NCBI RefSeq assembly: GCF_004341105.1
Contig: NZ_SLZK01000001.1
Span: 186,001-250,000, forward strand
Direction of reading: 5' to 3'
From: Rhizobium sp. BK418
Lineage (GTDB): Bacteria; Pseudomonadota; Alphaproteobacteria; Rhizobiales; Rhizobiaceae
Length of the DNA: 64,000 nucleotides
How positions within the stretch are numbered: the first letter of the stretch is position 1; every line of letters begins with the position of its first letter. The notes under the pieces are model-generated. The model searched no databases. It saw only the letters and a program-made list of their open reading frames with translations, and had not been told where the DNA came from. Shown one piece after another: positions 17,798 to 27,189 of the stretch. The position numbers were made by a program, and so were the translations under genes.

Positions 17798-19936
17798 ATG
17801 ACCATTCTTTTATTGGTAATCGCATGTGGCCTGCTCTCGGTGGTCTATGCCATCTGGGCAACCCGGTCGGTGCTTGCTGCCGACCAGGGCAACAGCCGCA
17901 TGCAGGAGATCGCGGGCTATATCCGCGAGGGCGCCCAGGCCTATCTGACGCGCCAGTATAGAACTATTGCCATCGTAGGCATTGTTGTTTTCATTGCAGC
18001 ATGGCTGCTCCTTTCCGCCACGGCCGCGATCGGTTTCCTGATCGGCGCAGTCCTCTCGGGTGCTGCCGGCTTCATCGGCATGCATGTTTCCGTCCGCGCC
18101 AACGTGCGCACCGCCCAGGCAGCATCCGCCAGCCTCAAGGCCGGCCTGGACATTGCCTTCAAGTCAGGCGCGATTACCGGCATGCTGGTCGCCGGCCTCG
18201 CGCTGCTCGGCGTTTCCATCTATTATTATATGCTGACAGTCGTACTCGGCCATGAAAATGGCTCGCGTGACGTCGTCGACGCACTCGTGGCGCTCGGCTT
18301 CGGAGCATCGCTGATCTCTATCTTTGCTCGTCTCGGCGGCGGCATCTTCACCAAGGGTGCCGATGTCGGCGGCGATCTCGTTGGCAAGGTCGAGGCGGGC
18401 ATCCCGGAAGATGATCCGCGCAATCCGGCCACCATTGCCGATAACGTCGGCGACAATGTCGGCGATTGCGCCGGCATGGCGGCAGACTTGTTCGAAACCT
18501 ATGCGGTGACCGTCGTTGCGACCATGGTTCTGGCGGCGATCTTCTTTGCCGGCGCGCCTATCCTGCAGTCGGCTATGATCTATCCGCTGGCAATCTGCGG
18601 CGCCTGCATCATCACCTCGATCATCGGCACGTTCTTCGTCAAGCTCGGCCCGAACGGCTCGATCATGGGCGCCCTCTATAAGGGCCTTATCGTCACCGGC
18701 CTTCTGTCGATCATCGGTCTTGGTGCTGCAACCTCGATGACTGTCGGCTGGGGTTCACTTGGCCAGGTGGCCGGGTTCGACGTAACCGGCGCGAGGCTCT
18801 TCGTCTGCGGCCTCGTCGGCCTCATCGTCACGGCGCTGATCGTCGTCATCACCGAATATTACACCGGGACCGGCAAGCGCCCGGTCGTCTCGATTGCCCA
18901 GGCGTCGGTCACCGGCCACGGCACCAACGTCATCCAGGGCCTCGCGGTATCCCTGGAATCGACGGCACTTCCGGCACTGGTCATCGTCGGCGGCATTCTT
19001 GCCACTTATCAGCTCGGCGGCCTGTTCGGCATCGGCATCGCGGTCACTGCCATGCTCGGCCTTGCCGGCATGATCGTCGCACTCGATGCCTTCGGTCCGG
19101 TCACGGATAACGCCGGCGGCATTGCCGAAATGTCCCACTTGCCACCGGAGGTGCGCAAATCGACCGACGCGCTCGATGCCGTCGGCAACACGACGAAGGC
19201 CGTTACCAAGGGTTATGCAATCGGTTCGGCCGGTCTCGGCGCTCTGGTCCTCTTTGCTGCCTATGCGAACGACCTGCAATATTTCGCTTCGCATCCCGAC
19301 CAGTATCCGTATTTTCAGAATATCGGCACGATCTCATTTGATCTGTCGAACCCTTATGTCGTGGCCGGTCTCTTGTTCGGCGGACTGATTCCGTACCTCT
19401 TCGGCGGCATTGCCATGACCGCCGTCGGTCGTGCTGCCGGCGCGATCGTCGAGGAAGTGCGCAAGCAGTTCCGCGAAAAACCCGGTATCATGGAAGGCAA
19501 GGAACGGCCTGACTACGGCAAGGCGGTCGACCTGCTGACCAAGGCGGCGATCCGCGAAATGATCATTCCGTCGCTGCTGCCGGTCCTGGCGCCTGTCATC
19601 GTCTATTTCGGCGTGCTCGTTATCTCGGGCTCCAAGGCATCCGCCTTTGCAGCCCTTGGTGCATCGCTGCTCGGCGTTATTATCAACGGCCTCTTCGTAG
19701 CAATCTCGATGACCTCGGGCGGCGGCGCATGGGACAACGCCAAGAAGAGCTTCGAAGATGGCTTCGTCGACAAGGACGGCGTGCGCCACATGAAGGGTTC
19801 CGAGGCCCACAAGGCTTCCGTAACGGGCGATACTGTCGGCGATCCGTACAAGGATACGGCAGGTCCTGCCGTCAACCCGGCGATCAAGATCACCAATATC
19901 GTGGCGCTGCTGCTGCTGGCGATTCTTGCAAGCTGA
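17798..19936 (+). CDS. hppA: K+-independent H+-translocating membrane pyrophosphatase
   Basis: A 712-residue integral membrane pump of about 16 helices that couples PPi hydrolysis to proton export. The substrate loops are intact: [20 protein letters not shown] and [19 protein letters not shown]. The type-determining position is lysine (K467 in GNTTKA); lysine here marks the potassium-independent class, alanine the potassium-dependent one. ATG 17798 follows GGGAGGAAAGAGCG. It ends just before a strong bidirectional terminator. In rhizobia the pump is linked to acid conditions and symbiosis by general knowledge; regulation is not visible in the sequence. Confidence 0.96.
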   Translation: MTILLLVIACGLLSVVYAIWATRSVLAADQGNSRMQEIAGYIREGAQAYLTRQYRTIAIVGIVVFIAAWLLLSATAAIGFLIGAVLSGAAGFIGMHVSVRANVRTAQAASASLKAGLDIAFKSGAITGMLVAGLALLGVSIYYYMLTVVLGHENGSRDVVDALVALGFGASLISIFARLGGGIFTKGADVGGDLVGKVEAGIPEDDPRNPATIADNVGDNVGDCAGMAADLFETYAVTVVATMVLAAIFFAGAPILQSAMIYPLAICGACIITSIIGTFFVKLGPNGSIMGALYKGLIVTGLLSIIGLGAATSMTVGWGSLGQVAGFDVTGARLFVCGLVGLIVTALIVVITEYYTGTGKRPVVSIAQASVTGHGTNVIQGLAVSLESTALPALVIVGGILATYQLGGLFGIGIAVTAMLGLAGMIVALDAFGPVTDNAGGIAEMSHLPPEVRKSTDALDAVGNTTKAVTKGYAIGSAGLGALVLFAAYANDLQYFASHPDQYPYFQNIGTISFDLSNPYVVAGLLFGGLIPYLFGGIAMTAVGRAAGAIVEEVRKQFREKPGIMEGKERPDYGKAVDLLTKAAIREMIIPSLLPVLAPVIVYFGVLVISGSKASAFAALGASLLGVIINGLFVAISMTSGGGAWDNAKKSFEDGFVDKDGVRHMKGSEAHKASVTGDTVGDPYKDTAGPAVNPAIKITNIVALLLLAILAS

Positions 19937-19953
19937 ACCACTTTGAAGAGATG

Positions 19954-19987
19954 AAAAAACCCGCCGGATCGCTCCGGCGGGTTTTTT
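19954..19987. terminator. Bidirectional rho-independent terminator (hppA / bamE)
   Basis: Perfect 15-bp inverted repeat: AAAAAACCCGCCGGA and TCCGGCGGGTTTTTT around TCGC. It serves both the hppA transcript and the convergent bamE transcript. Confidence 0.95.
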
Positions 19988-20006
19988 GTATGAGAAACAG
20001 CTTGCC

Positions 20007-20540
20007 TTAGCGCAGGCTGGATGGGTTCTGCGGCGTGCCGCCGGCACCGCCACCGAAGAGGCTCTTGGCCGCATTTGCTGCACTGCCGCCAGACAGCATC
20101 TGCTGCAGGAAGGTGAGTTCGCGCCCGCCAGTCGGCGTAACGCGCGAAATCGTGTCAAACACCTTGCCGTCCTTCAGGGTGTAGTTGGCGCGGCGGGTGA
20201 CGACGCCGTCCTTATCGAAATAGATGGCGAGAATGCTTTGGTCGGTGACGCGCAGCTTCTGGAATGCCATCGAGCGCTGACGGCGCTGCGAGATATAATA
20301 GAAGACTTCCCCGTCAAATGTTGCCGTGGTCGAGGGCGTACCGAGCGACAGCAGCACTTGCTCACGGCTGGATCCTTCAGGCACCAGCGCCAACGACTGC
20401 TCGTCGACGATATAGCCGCCGTTCAGTACGGTGCTCGTCTGGCAGCTGGAGAGGGCGGTGGCGGAGGCGATGATGATGGCAATGGCCGCATTGCTGAAGA
20501 ATTTCTTATCAGACTTGAAATACCGTTTATTCAACGACAT
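20007..20540 (-). CDS. bamE: BamE/SmpA-OmlA outer-membrane assembly lipoprotein
   Basis: A 177-residue lipoprotein: after a hydrophobic leader the lipobox LSSC gives Cys at about residue 33. The BamE domain follows (GYIVDEQSLALVPEGSSREQVLLSLGTPST, then the strands around EVFYYISQRRQ), with a Gly/Asn-rich tail. BamE is an accessory part of the BAM complex that inserts beta-barrel proteins. It is divergent from the UQCC chaperone gene, an arrangement common in alphaproteobacteria. Confidence 0.92.
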   Translation of the reverse strand: MSLNKRYFKSDKKFFSNAAIAIIIASATALSSCQTSTVLNGGYIVDEQSLALVPEGSSREQVLLSLGTPSTTATFDGEVFYYISQRRQRSMAFQKLRVTDQSILAIYFDKDGVVTRRANYTLKDGKVFDTISRVTPTGGRELTFLQQMLSGGSAANAAKSLFGGGAGGTPQNPSSLR

Positions 20541-20786
20541 CTACTCCCTTGAGTATCGATAGCAGCCATTCCAAACACTGCGTGCTCCCTCCTGCAAAAC
20601 CATTGTGGCCATTCCGGGGTCGAATTCTCCCGATCTGCCTCGTCGTGCACCGGAGCGCACCTGTCCCGAAACCGGCCACGAACAGCATTGCAATTCGCGC
20701 CTGCTTCGGTAAACCAGCTTTCGAAATCATGCAACAAGGCCCGGCGTCGCTCGGTGCCAAGAATGAGGCATTTCCGGAAAAAACAA

Positions 20787-21320
20787 ATGATCTTCGGGCT
20801 CTTCGGTAAGAGAAACAGCAATCAGGCGATCGTCGATCGGCAATATGCAACGCTGACGGCTGCCGCCCGCATGCCGGAGCTTTATGAGCGCCTGAATGTG
20901 CCCGACACCGTCATGGGCCGCTTCGAGATGCTGTCGATCGTCATGATTCTGTATTTCCGCCGCACCCGCACATCCGGGACGAGTGGCCAGGAAATCGCCC
21001 AGGAAATCGTCGACGCATTTTTCCAGGATATCGACTATTCGATTCGTGAACTCGGCATCGGCGACAACAGCGTGCCGAAGCGCATGAAGAAGCTTGCGGG
21101 CATGTTTTACGGCCGGCTGGAAGCCTATTCGAAGGCGATGGATGCAGGCGATGCTGTCACTCTTTCCGCAGCCCTTCAGCGCAATATCTATCCGGGAGCG
21201 GCTGAGCCTGCCGACATGACCGGGCTGGCACAATGGATGTTGGCGGCAGAGGTCCACTTGTCGGCCATTGCAGAAGAAGCGATCGCTACCGGCTCGGCGA
21301 CGATTCCTGAGGTCGCCTGA
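20787..21320 (+). CDS. Ubiquinol-cytochrome c chaperone-domain protein
   Basis: A 177-residue cytosolic protein of the CBP3/UQCC1 family, which helps assemble cytochrome b of the bc1 complex in mitochondria and, by inference, in alphaproteobacteria. The start MIFGLFGKR and the central block MLSIVMILYFRRTR with VDAFFQDIDYSIRELGIGD and KRMKKLAGMFYGRLEAY are characteristic. The frame is open upstream to 20688, but ATG 20787 gives the standard N terminus. The DUF177 gene follows after 11 bases. Confidence 0.9.
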   Translation: MIFGLFGKRNSNQAIVDRQYATLTAAARMPELYERLNVPDTVMGRFEMLSIVMILYFRRTRTSGTSGQEIAQEIVDAFFQDIDYSIRELGIGDNSVPKRMKKLAGMFYGRLEAYSKAMDAGDAVTLSAALQRNIYPGAAEPADMTGLAQWMLAAEVHLSAIAEEAIATGSATIPEVA

Positions 21321-21331
21321 GGAGTAGAATC

Positions 21332-21886
21332 ATGAAGAAAGATCTGAACGCGATTCCCTTTTCCTACCCGGTCAAGGTCGGCCATATCTCCGCCAATCCT
21401 GTCGAGGTCCGCGTCACCGCTGACAAAGATGAACTGAAGGCGCTGGCCGAAAGCTGGAATGTCGTGTCGGTGGATAATCTCCATGCCGATCTGCAGATCA
21501 ACAGGTGGAAACGCGACGGCATACGCGTCAAAGGGCGCGTCCAGGTGAAGATCGTCCAGTCCTGCGTCGTCACGCTCGAGCCGGTCGAATCGGAGATCGA
21601 CGAGACGTTCGAACAGATATTCGTGCCTGAAAATTCTAAGCTTGCCCGTCATCCCGCCAATGATGCCGGCGAAATGGTACTCGATCCCGACGGTCCCGAC
21701 CTGCCGGAAACCTTTACCGGCGATACGATCGACGCCGGCGAGATTGTCGCGGAATTCGCGGCACTCGCTATTGATCCTTATCCGCGCAAGGAAGGCGTGG
21801 AGTTCCAAGCGCATATCGAAGATACGGGCGAAAATGACGGAAAGCCCTCTGCATTCGCTGCGCTCAAGGATTGGAAAAAGGACTGA
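21332..21886 (+). CDS. YceD/DUF177-family protein
   Basis: A 184-residue protein of the DUF177 family, linked in other organisms to 23S rRNA accumulation and to the L32 gene rpmF. Typical points are the segment VKIVQSCVVTLEPVESEIDETFEQIFVP (read in two parts) with the conserved Cys and the C-terminal DAGEIVAEFAALAIDPYPRK. ATG 21332 follows GAGGAGTAGAATC. In alphaproteobacteria it sits before plsX instead of rpmF, as here. Confidence 0.92.
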   Translation: MKKDLNAIPFSYPVKVGHISANPVEVRVTADKDELKALAESWNVVSVDNLHADLQINRWKRDGIRVKGRVQVKIVQSCVVTLEPVESEIDETFEQIFVPENSKLARHPANDAGEMVLDPDGPDLPETFTGDTIDAGEIVAEFAALAIDPYPRKEGVEFQAHIEDTGENDGKPSAFAALKDWKKD

Positions 21887-21988
21887 AGCCTCTCTGGCAT
21901 TTGATATAATTCAGTTGTAAGCGACGCCAAAACCGGTATTTTGGCCGAAATTTCGCCCCCTCAGGCGAAAAAAAAGGATCAGGGACGC

Positions 21989-23035
21989 GTGATCAAAATA
22001 TCTCTCGACCTCATGGGTGGCGACTTTGGTCCCCAGGTTGTCATCCCCGGCGCTGCCAAGGCGCTGGACAGGCATCCGGATATTTCCTTCGTCTTTTACG
22101 GTATCAAGGAACAGTGCGACCCGGTTCTGGCGAAGTTTCCCAAGGTGAGGGAAAGATCTGTCTTTCACGATTGCGAGCTTGCCGTCAGCATGGAGGAGAA
22201 GCCGAGCCAGGCGCTTCGCCGCGGCCGCTATGTCTCCACCATGTGGCGCACCATCGAAGCAGTGAAGTCGGGCGAGGCCGATGTCGCCGTTTCTGCCGGC
22301 AATACCGGCGCGCTTATGGCGATGGCCAAGTTCTGTCTGCGCACGATGGCCAATATCGAACGCCCAGCAATCGCCGCCATTTGGCCGACGATAAAGGGCG
22401 AGAGCATCGTGCTCGATGTCGGTGCCACGATCGGTGCCGATTCCCAGCAGTTGATGGATTTCGCCCTCATGGGTGGCGCCATGGCGCGCGCGCTTTTTGA
22501 ACTGGAACGCCCGACCGTCGGCCTGCTGAATGTCGGCGTCGAGGAAATCAAGGGCCAGGAAGAGGTCAAGGAAGCCGGTCGCCTGCTGCGCGAAGCCAAT
22601 CTCGATTCGCTCGAATATTTCGGCTTCGTCGAAGGTGACGATCTCGGCAAAGGCACAGTCGACGTGGTGGTGACGGAAGGTTTCTCCGGCAATATCGCGC
22701 TGAAGGCGGCCGAAGGTACGGCACGCCAGATCGGCGCCTATCTGCGCGCCGCCATGTCGCGCACGCTGCTTGCCCGCATCGGCTATCTTTTCGCCAAGAG
22801 CGCCTTCGACATGCTGCGTGAGAAGCTCGATCCGAGTAAGGTGAATGGCGGCGTGTTTCTCGGGCTCAATGGCATTGTCATCAAGAGCCATGGTGGGGCG
22901 AATGCCGAAGGCATCGCCGCGGCTATCGAAGTCGGTTATGACATGGCCAAGAATGGCCTGACCCAGAAAATAGAAAACGATCTCAAGAAATATCATGCCA
23001 AGCGGCTGCCCCCGATGGGGCCGGAAGCCGCGTGA
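21989..23035 (+). CDS. plsX: Phosphate acyltransferase PlsX
   Basis: Makes acyl-phosphate from acyl-ACP, feeding PlsY in phospholipid synthesis. The 348-residue protein opens with [14 protein letters not shown] and has the [13 protein letters not shown] and [16 protein letters not shown] motifs. A longer frame begins at a TTG (21941), but GTG 21989 is preferred: AGGATCAGGGACGC precedes it and the conserved N terminus begins directly after it. fabH starts 19 bases after its stop, the usual plsX-fabH pair. Confidence 0.95.
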   Translation: MIKISLDLMGGDFGPQVVIPGAAKALDRHPDISFVFYGIKEQCDPVLAKFPKVRERSVFHDCELAVSMEEKPSQALRRGRYVSTMWRTIEAVKSGEADVAVSAGNTGALMAMAKFCLRTMANIERPAIAAIWPTIKGESIVLDVGATIGADSQQLMDFALMGGAMARALFELERPTVGLLNVGVEEIKGQEEVKEAGRLLREANLDSLEYFGFVEGDDLGKGTVDVVVTEGFSGNIALKAAEGTARQIGAYLRAAMSRTLLARIGYLFAKSAFDMLREKLDPSKVNGGVFLGLNGIVIKSHGGANAEGIAAAIEVGYDMAKNGLTQKIENDLKKYHAKRLPPMGPEAA

Positions 23036-23054
23036 GCAACGGGGTTCAAGCAAT

Positions 23055-24026
23055 ATGATCCGATCAGTGGTTCGTGGTTTCGGGGCAGCGCTGCCGAAAC
23101 GCGTGATGACCAATCGCGAAATGGAAGGTATCGTCGATACGTCGGACGAATGGATCGTCCAGCGCACCGGCATCCGGCAGCGCTACATTGCCGGTGACGA
23201 CGAAACCACGGCGTCGCTCGGCGAGGCGGCAGCGCGTGCCGCGCTGGCAAACGGCGGTCTGACGCCTGATGATATCGATGTGATCATCTGTGCGACCTCT
23301 ACGCCTGACAACACCTTCCCGGCGACATCAGTCAACATCCAGAACCGTCTCGGCATGGCACATGGCTTTGCCTTTGACGTTCAGGCAGTTTGCACCGGCT
23401 TCGTTTATGCGGTTACCACCGCTGACGCCTATATACGCGGCGGGCTCGCCAAGCGCGTGCTCGTGATCGGCGCCGAGACCTTCTCCCGCATCCTCGATTG
23501 GAATGACCGCACGACTTGCGTGCTTTTCGGCGACGGCGCTGGTGCGATCGTGCTGGAAGCAGCCGAAGGCGAGGGAACGACGGCTGACCGCGGCGTGCTG
23601 ACCGCGCATCTGCGTTCCGATGGCTCTCACAAGGACAAGCTCTTTGTTGATGGCGGTCCGTCCTCGACGGGTACGGTCGGCAAGTTGCGCATGGAAGGCC
23701 GCGAGGTCTTCAAATATGCTGTGGGTATGATTACCGACGTTATCCAGGCAGCTTTCGATTCGACCGGAACGACATCAGAGGATCTCGACTGGCTGGTCCC
23801 CCACCAGGCTAATCGCCGCATCATCGACGGTTCGGCAAAAAAACTGAACATTGCCCTGGAAAAGGTTGTCGTTACTGTCGATCTTCACGGCAACACGTCC
23901 GCAGCCTCTATTCCGTTGGCACTTGCGACGGCTGCCGGCGACGGACGCATCAAGAAGGGCGACCTCGTGATGTTGGAAGCGATGGGCGGTGGTTTCACCT
24001 GGGGCGCAGTTTTGCTGCGCTGGTAG
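23055..24026 (+). CDS. fabH: 3-oxoacyl-ACP synthase III (FabH)
   Basis: Starts fatty acid synthesis by condensing acetyl-CoA with malonyl-ACP. The 323-residue protein has the Cys-His-Asn triad C113 (AVCTGF), H250 (VPHQANRRI) and N280 (HGNTSAAS). The frame is open to 22995 inside plsX; ATG 23055 gives the normal N terminus. It follows plsX and precedes ihfA, the widely conserved alphaproteobacterial order. Confidence 0.96.
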   Translation: MIRSVVRGFGAALPKRVMTNREMEGIVDTSDEWIVQRTGIRQRYIAGDDETTASLGEAAARAALANGGLTPDDIDVIICATSTPDNTFPATSVNIQNRLGMAHGFAFDVQAVCTGFVYAVTTADAYIRGGLAKRVLVIGAETFSRILDWNDRTTCVLFGDGAGAIVLEAAEGEGTTADRGVLTAHLRSDGSHKDKLFVDGGPSSTGTVGKLRMEGREVFKYAVGMITDVIQAAFDSTGTTSEDLDWLVPHQANRRIIDGSAKKLNIALEKVVVTVDLHGNTSAASIPLALATAAGDGRIKKGDLVMLEAMGGGFTWGAVLLRW

Positions 24027-24132
24027 GCACGAATCCTAAAAAACTGGCGGCGAACAAGAGCTTGACCGTAAGGCACAAGACAAATACTCTTCGGGCGCTT
24101 TCAAAAAATATCTTCTATTTGGCGGGGAAACC

Positions 24133-24471
24133 ATGACCGGAAAGACAGTGACGCGAGCAGACCTGGCGGAATCCGTTTTTCGAAAGGTCGGTCTCTCCCG
24201 GACAGAATCTGCTGAGCTCGTCGAAACGGTTATCGACGAGATCTGCAACGCCATCGTGCGCGGCGAGACCGTCAAACTCTCATCCTTCGCAACCTTCCAG
24301 GTGCGCGACAAGAACGAGCGCATCGGCCGTAACCCGAAGACCGGCGAGGAAGTTCCGATTTCGCCCCGCCGCGTCATGACCTTCAAGGCCTCGAATGTGC
24401 TTAAGACGCGCATTCTCAAGTCCCACCTTGCCCGTAAGGGCAAAGCCAAGCCGCAAAACCCGGCTGCCTGA
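24133..24471 (+). CDS. ihfA: Integration host factor subunit alpha
   Basis: A 112-residue DNA-bending protein of the HU/IHF family, acting as a heterodimer with IhfB. Alpha-subunit character is shown by [19 protein letters not shown] at the start and the DNA-intercalating arm [22 protein letters not shown] (given as two joined pieces). The C-terminal basic tail is a bit longer than in E. coli. ATG 24133 follows GGCGGGGAAACC. The MerR gene follows after 146 bases. Confidence 0.95.
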   Translation: MTGKTVTRADLAESVFRKVGLSRTESAELVETVIDEICNAIVRGETVKLSSFATFQVRDKNERIGRNPKTGEEVPISPRRVMTFKASNVLKTRILKSHLARKGKAKPQNPAA

Positions 24472-24617
24472 TCATCTTCTTCCCGTTGAACGGAATTTTT
24501 TGCCGCATAGCTCCTCCGGCTGTGTGCAACGCGAAGACGTGACTTGAATTCGCGGCTCCAAACCGTTGAAATATGATGAGTCGCCGTTTGGATCGATCCG
24601 CGAGGTCGCGTAGCAGT

Positions 24618-25160
24618 ATGACGTTGGACAAGAGCCCGGATGCCTTTCGCACCATCAGCGAAGTTGCTGATGATCTCGACCTGCCGCAGCATGTGCTGCG
24701 CTTTTGGGAAACCCGCTTTCCGCAGATAAAGCCGATGAAACGTGGCGGCGGCAGGCGTTATTACCGGCCGGAAGATGTCGATCTTTTGAAGGGCATTCGC
24801 CATCTTCTCTACGATCATGGTTATACGATCAAGGGCGTGCAGAAGCTCTTGAAGACAAACGGCAACAAGTTTGTCGTCGCGGTCGGTCATGGCGATCTGG
24901 CGAGCGTCGAAGCGCTTGCCGCCAACGTCAACGATACGGTCGCAGGTGAACCGCGCATCGCTATGGCGGAAGAGGACCAGATCGTCGGCCGCGCCAAACC
25001 GCCGATCACGCGCCGCTTCTTCAATTTCGTCAGCGGCGAGGATGATCAGCCGGAAATCTCGATTGGCAAGTCGAGCGTCGGCAAGGAGGATCGTGCGCTT
25101 CTCCAGGAAGCGCTTTACGATCTCCTGGAATGCAAGCGCCTGCTCGATCAGGTGCGCTAA
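24618..25160 (+). CDS. MerR-family transcriptional regulator
   Basis: A 180-residue regulator with an N-terminal MerR winged helix: [22 protein letters not shown], then the [15 protein letters not shown] wing and the helix IKGVQKLL (about residues 8-80, quoted in parts). The rest has no cysteine-rich metal site, so it is not a metal sensor of the classical type; effector unknown. An upstream ATG at 24573 would add 15 unrelated residues; ATG 24618 is preferred. This regulator next to ihfA is a conserved alphaproteobacterial neighbour. Confidence 0.9.
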   Translation: MTLDKSPDAFRTISEVADDLDLPQHVLRFWETRFPQIKPMKRGGGRRYYRPEDVDLLKGIRHLLYDHGYTIKGVQKLLKTNGNKFVVAVGHGDLASVEALAANVNDTVAGEPRIAMAEEDQIVGRAKPPITRRFFNFVSGEDDQPEISIGKSSVGKEDRALLQEALYDLLECKRLLDQVR

Positions 25161-25465
25161 GGCATGTCGCGCAGAATGCGCAGCGGGTTTGCGGTTAAGG
25201 ACATGCGTGAAACAGGAACCTAAAGCGTGAAGCGAATCTCAACGATCGAGTTTCACCTTAGATCTGCAAATCTTCAGCACTTTTTCGAGTTCGGAGCTCG
25301 TCGCAAAGACATGGGACTTGCCAGACGCTTCAAGCAGTTGCGACCGGTAGCGAACCGGCGTTATGCGAGGATAGCCGCGTCGAATTTCTCGTTCCGGGCC
25401 GCATCGACACCTGCTCTGGGAAATGGCGATGAGGCGGGAAAGGCCTCATCGCCTTGCCGAAAGCC
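25161..25465. other. Intergenic region with rhizobial repeat-like sequence
   Basis: 305 bases between the MerR gene and the DUF1236 gene. The first 90 bases (GGCATGTCGCGCAGAATGCG, continuing through AAGGACATGCGTGAAAC to AAAGCGTGAAGCGAATC) resemble a repeated intergenic element that I recall from many Rhizobium genomes, with the internal inverted pair GCATGTC / GACATGC-like. The remainder shows no gene; an inverted pair GATGAGGC / GCCTCATC (25430-25451) lies just downstream of the DUF1236 gene and may end its transcript. Confidence 0.5.
25430..25451 (-). terminator. Hairpin downstream of the DUF1236 gene
   Basis: Arms GATGAGGC and GCCTCATC around a GGGAAAG-type loop, 15 bases beyond the end of the minus-strand DUF1236 gene. 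No clear T-run follows on the minus strand, so this is a tentative terminator. Confidence 0.4.
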
Positions 25466-25783
25466 CTATTCCAGAACCTGAATGATACGGTGCGTCTGCG
25501 GCTCCACAATCACGCGGCGTTGGTTGATGACCGTATAGGCGTAGCCATCCGCGTCGGGGACGGGATGGACTTCCACGGTATCGGGAAGCGTGGCGCCGAC
25601 GGTAATGTCGCCGTCATAGACGACGGAGGGAGTGTTCTGCTCCATCACGTAGGTGCGTACTTCCCCCGGAAGCACAACGGTCGAACCGGTCTGGGCCGGG
25701 TCGGTAACGATGACGCTGCTCTGCGCGAAGGCGGAGCTTGCGGTCAGCATGAGGGCGGCCGCGGCCAGCATGGTCTTGCGCAT
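25466..25783 (-). CDS. DUF1236-type secreted protein
   Basis: A 105-residue protein with signal peptide (MRKTMLAAAALMLTASSAFA, cleavage after AFA) followed by one DUF1236-like repeat: VVYDGDITVGATLPDTVEVH and YAYTVINQRRVIVEPQTHRI. The family is abundant and secreted in Rhizobiales; function unknown. ATG 25783 follows AGGAGAATATCC, a good ribosome site. Confidence 0.88.
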   Translation of the reverse strand: MRKTMLAAAALMLTASSAFAQSSVIVTDPAQTGSTVVLPGEVRTYVMEQNTPSVVYDGDITVGATLPDTVEVHPVPDADGYAYTVINQRRVIVEPQTHRIIQVLE

Positions 25784-26152
25784 GGATATTCTCCTTTTCC
25801 TACCCAGCCATCAGAAAGAACGCCAGCCATGCTTCATAGTTCCTGCGTGGCGGTGCCCCACTTGCAATCGGTCTGATCGTCCGGCGAGCTTGATCCTTCT
25901 CGCCTCAGCGGGGGCGCCTCACATTCCCATATCCTCCGAGGAGCGAAGCAAGCCGGACAAGATCGAGACCTCATCCGCGGAGGTGGGGCATCGCGGATTT
26001 TTCTAGGTACGACTATGGGTAAGGTGTTGACCATTTGTTAACCATGGGCATCGTTTGTTCATGATGAACGACATCGGGGTTGTTGATTCGCAAATTCGTC
26101 GCTCTCTGTCCCTTCAGGCGGAGATTAAAAATACGATAGCAACGGCCAGGAT
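25784..26152. other. Regulatory region upstream of the cellulose operon
   Basis: 369 bases between the divergent DUF1236 gene and bcsN. It contains the perfect 13-base palindrome GTTCATGATGAAC at 26057-26069 and a TTGACC-like hexamer at 26027-26032, both about 90-130 bases before bcsN. No coding region is supported. Confidence 0.5.
26057..26069. promoter_or_regulatory. Palindrome upstream of bcsN, candidate operator
   Basis: GTTCAT-G-ATGAAC is a perfect inverted repeat with a one-base centre, 84 bases before the bcsN start. Size and symmetry fit a dimeric regulator site; the protein is unknown. Confidence 0.3.
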
Positions 26153-27136
26153 ATGCATTTTCTGAAGACGATATCGCTGGTGGCAGTTGCGGCCATGATG
26201 ACTGGCTGCACGTCGACAGGGGGAGTGCGTCGGCCTGCCGGGCCTGAGACTGTGGAGCCGGAAAAGGCGTTGGTCCTGCCGCCTCCAGGAGGGCCGTCGA
26301 TCGTCAGCGTCGTTGAGCGAAAACGCGGAAATGGTGTGGAACAGACGATATCGCTCTTCACCTCTTCATCGGTTCAAGGCCAGAATTTCTTAAAGGCGCA
26401 ATTTCTCGGCGCGACCGGTGCCAATCCCGGCGCCGGCAACGATACCTATAGGATGATCCGGGAAGGGGATATTGCCCGCGAGATGGCGCGTTCGGTCCCC
26501 GGCGTTCCGATGGCAACATCAGCTACCTTCCTTCAAAATAGTTACGGTCCCTTTGGCTATGCTTCTGGCCGCAGCCGCGCCGGTGATACCTGCGTCTATG
26601 CTTGGCAGCAGATTCGCTCCAGCCAGTCAGCCCACACGCAAGCGCGCAACTTCGGCATGATCCAGATTCGTCTGCGCCTCTGCGATGCCCGCGCCACCGA
26701 GCGCCAGCTTCTCGGTATCGTCTACGGCTATACCGTCACCGGTACTTTCGATGGCGATATCTGGAATCCCTATGGCGCTCCGCCGCCGGCCAATCCAACG
26801 CTCGGTCAGACCGGCGCGCCAATTTATCCCGACGAGGGCGGTTATCGCCCGAATACCATGCCGATCGGTTATGAGCCTGCTCCGGCCGTGGTTCGCCAGC
26901 AGCGGACCGTGGCCGTGCGTCGTGTGCAGCCGTATGCCGCAGCAGGGGCGCCAGTGTCGCAAGCACCTGTCGGACCGCACGTGCCGCTGCCAAATGACGA
27001 CACGCAGACGAATGCGATAGAACGCTCGTCAGAGGCGCCGGCAATGATCCAACAAACGGCAAGGCCGATCGGTGTGACCGTGCCTTCGCCTGATTGTATA
27101 GGTGATGCGGCCATGACGGCCGACTGCCGGGAATAG
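26153..27136 (+). CDS. bcsN: Cellulose biosynthesis lipoprotein BcsN
   Basis: A 327-residue lipoprotein (lipobox MTGC, Cys at residue 19) of the BcsN family found at the head of alphaproteobacterial cellulose operons. The family block is ISLFTSSSVQGQNFLKAQFLG and the later TCVYAWQQIRSS with NFGMIQIRLRLCDA. The C-terminal third is Pro/Ala-rich and probably disordered. Biochemical role not known; position before bcsA is the best support. bcsA follows after 53 bases. Confidence 0.92.
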   Translation: MHFLKTISLVAVAAMMTGCTSTGGVRRPAGPETVEPEKALVLPPPGGPSIVSVVERKRGNGVEQTISLFTSSSVQGQNFLKAQFLGATGANPGAGNDTYRMIREGDIAREMARSVPGVPMATSATFLQNSYGPFGYASGRSRAGDTCVYAWQQIRSSQSAHTQARNFGMIQIRLRLCDARATERQLLGIVYGYTVTGTFDGDIWNPYGAPPPANPTLGQTGAPIYPDEGGYRPNTMPIGYEPAPAVVRQQRTVAVRRVQPYAAAGAPVSQAPVGPHVPLPNDDTQTNAIERSSEAPAMIQQTARPIGVTVPSPDCIGDAAMTADCRE

Positions 27137-27189
27137 CAAATAGCCCCAATGCGCGGGAGCGCAGGGCGAGCCATTTCGAAGGAACGTTT

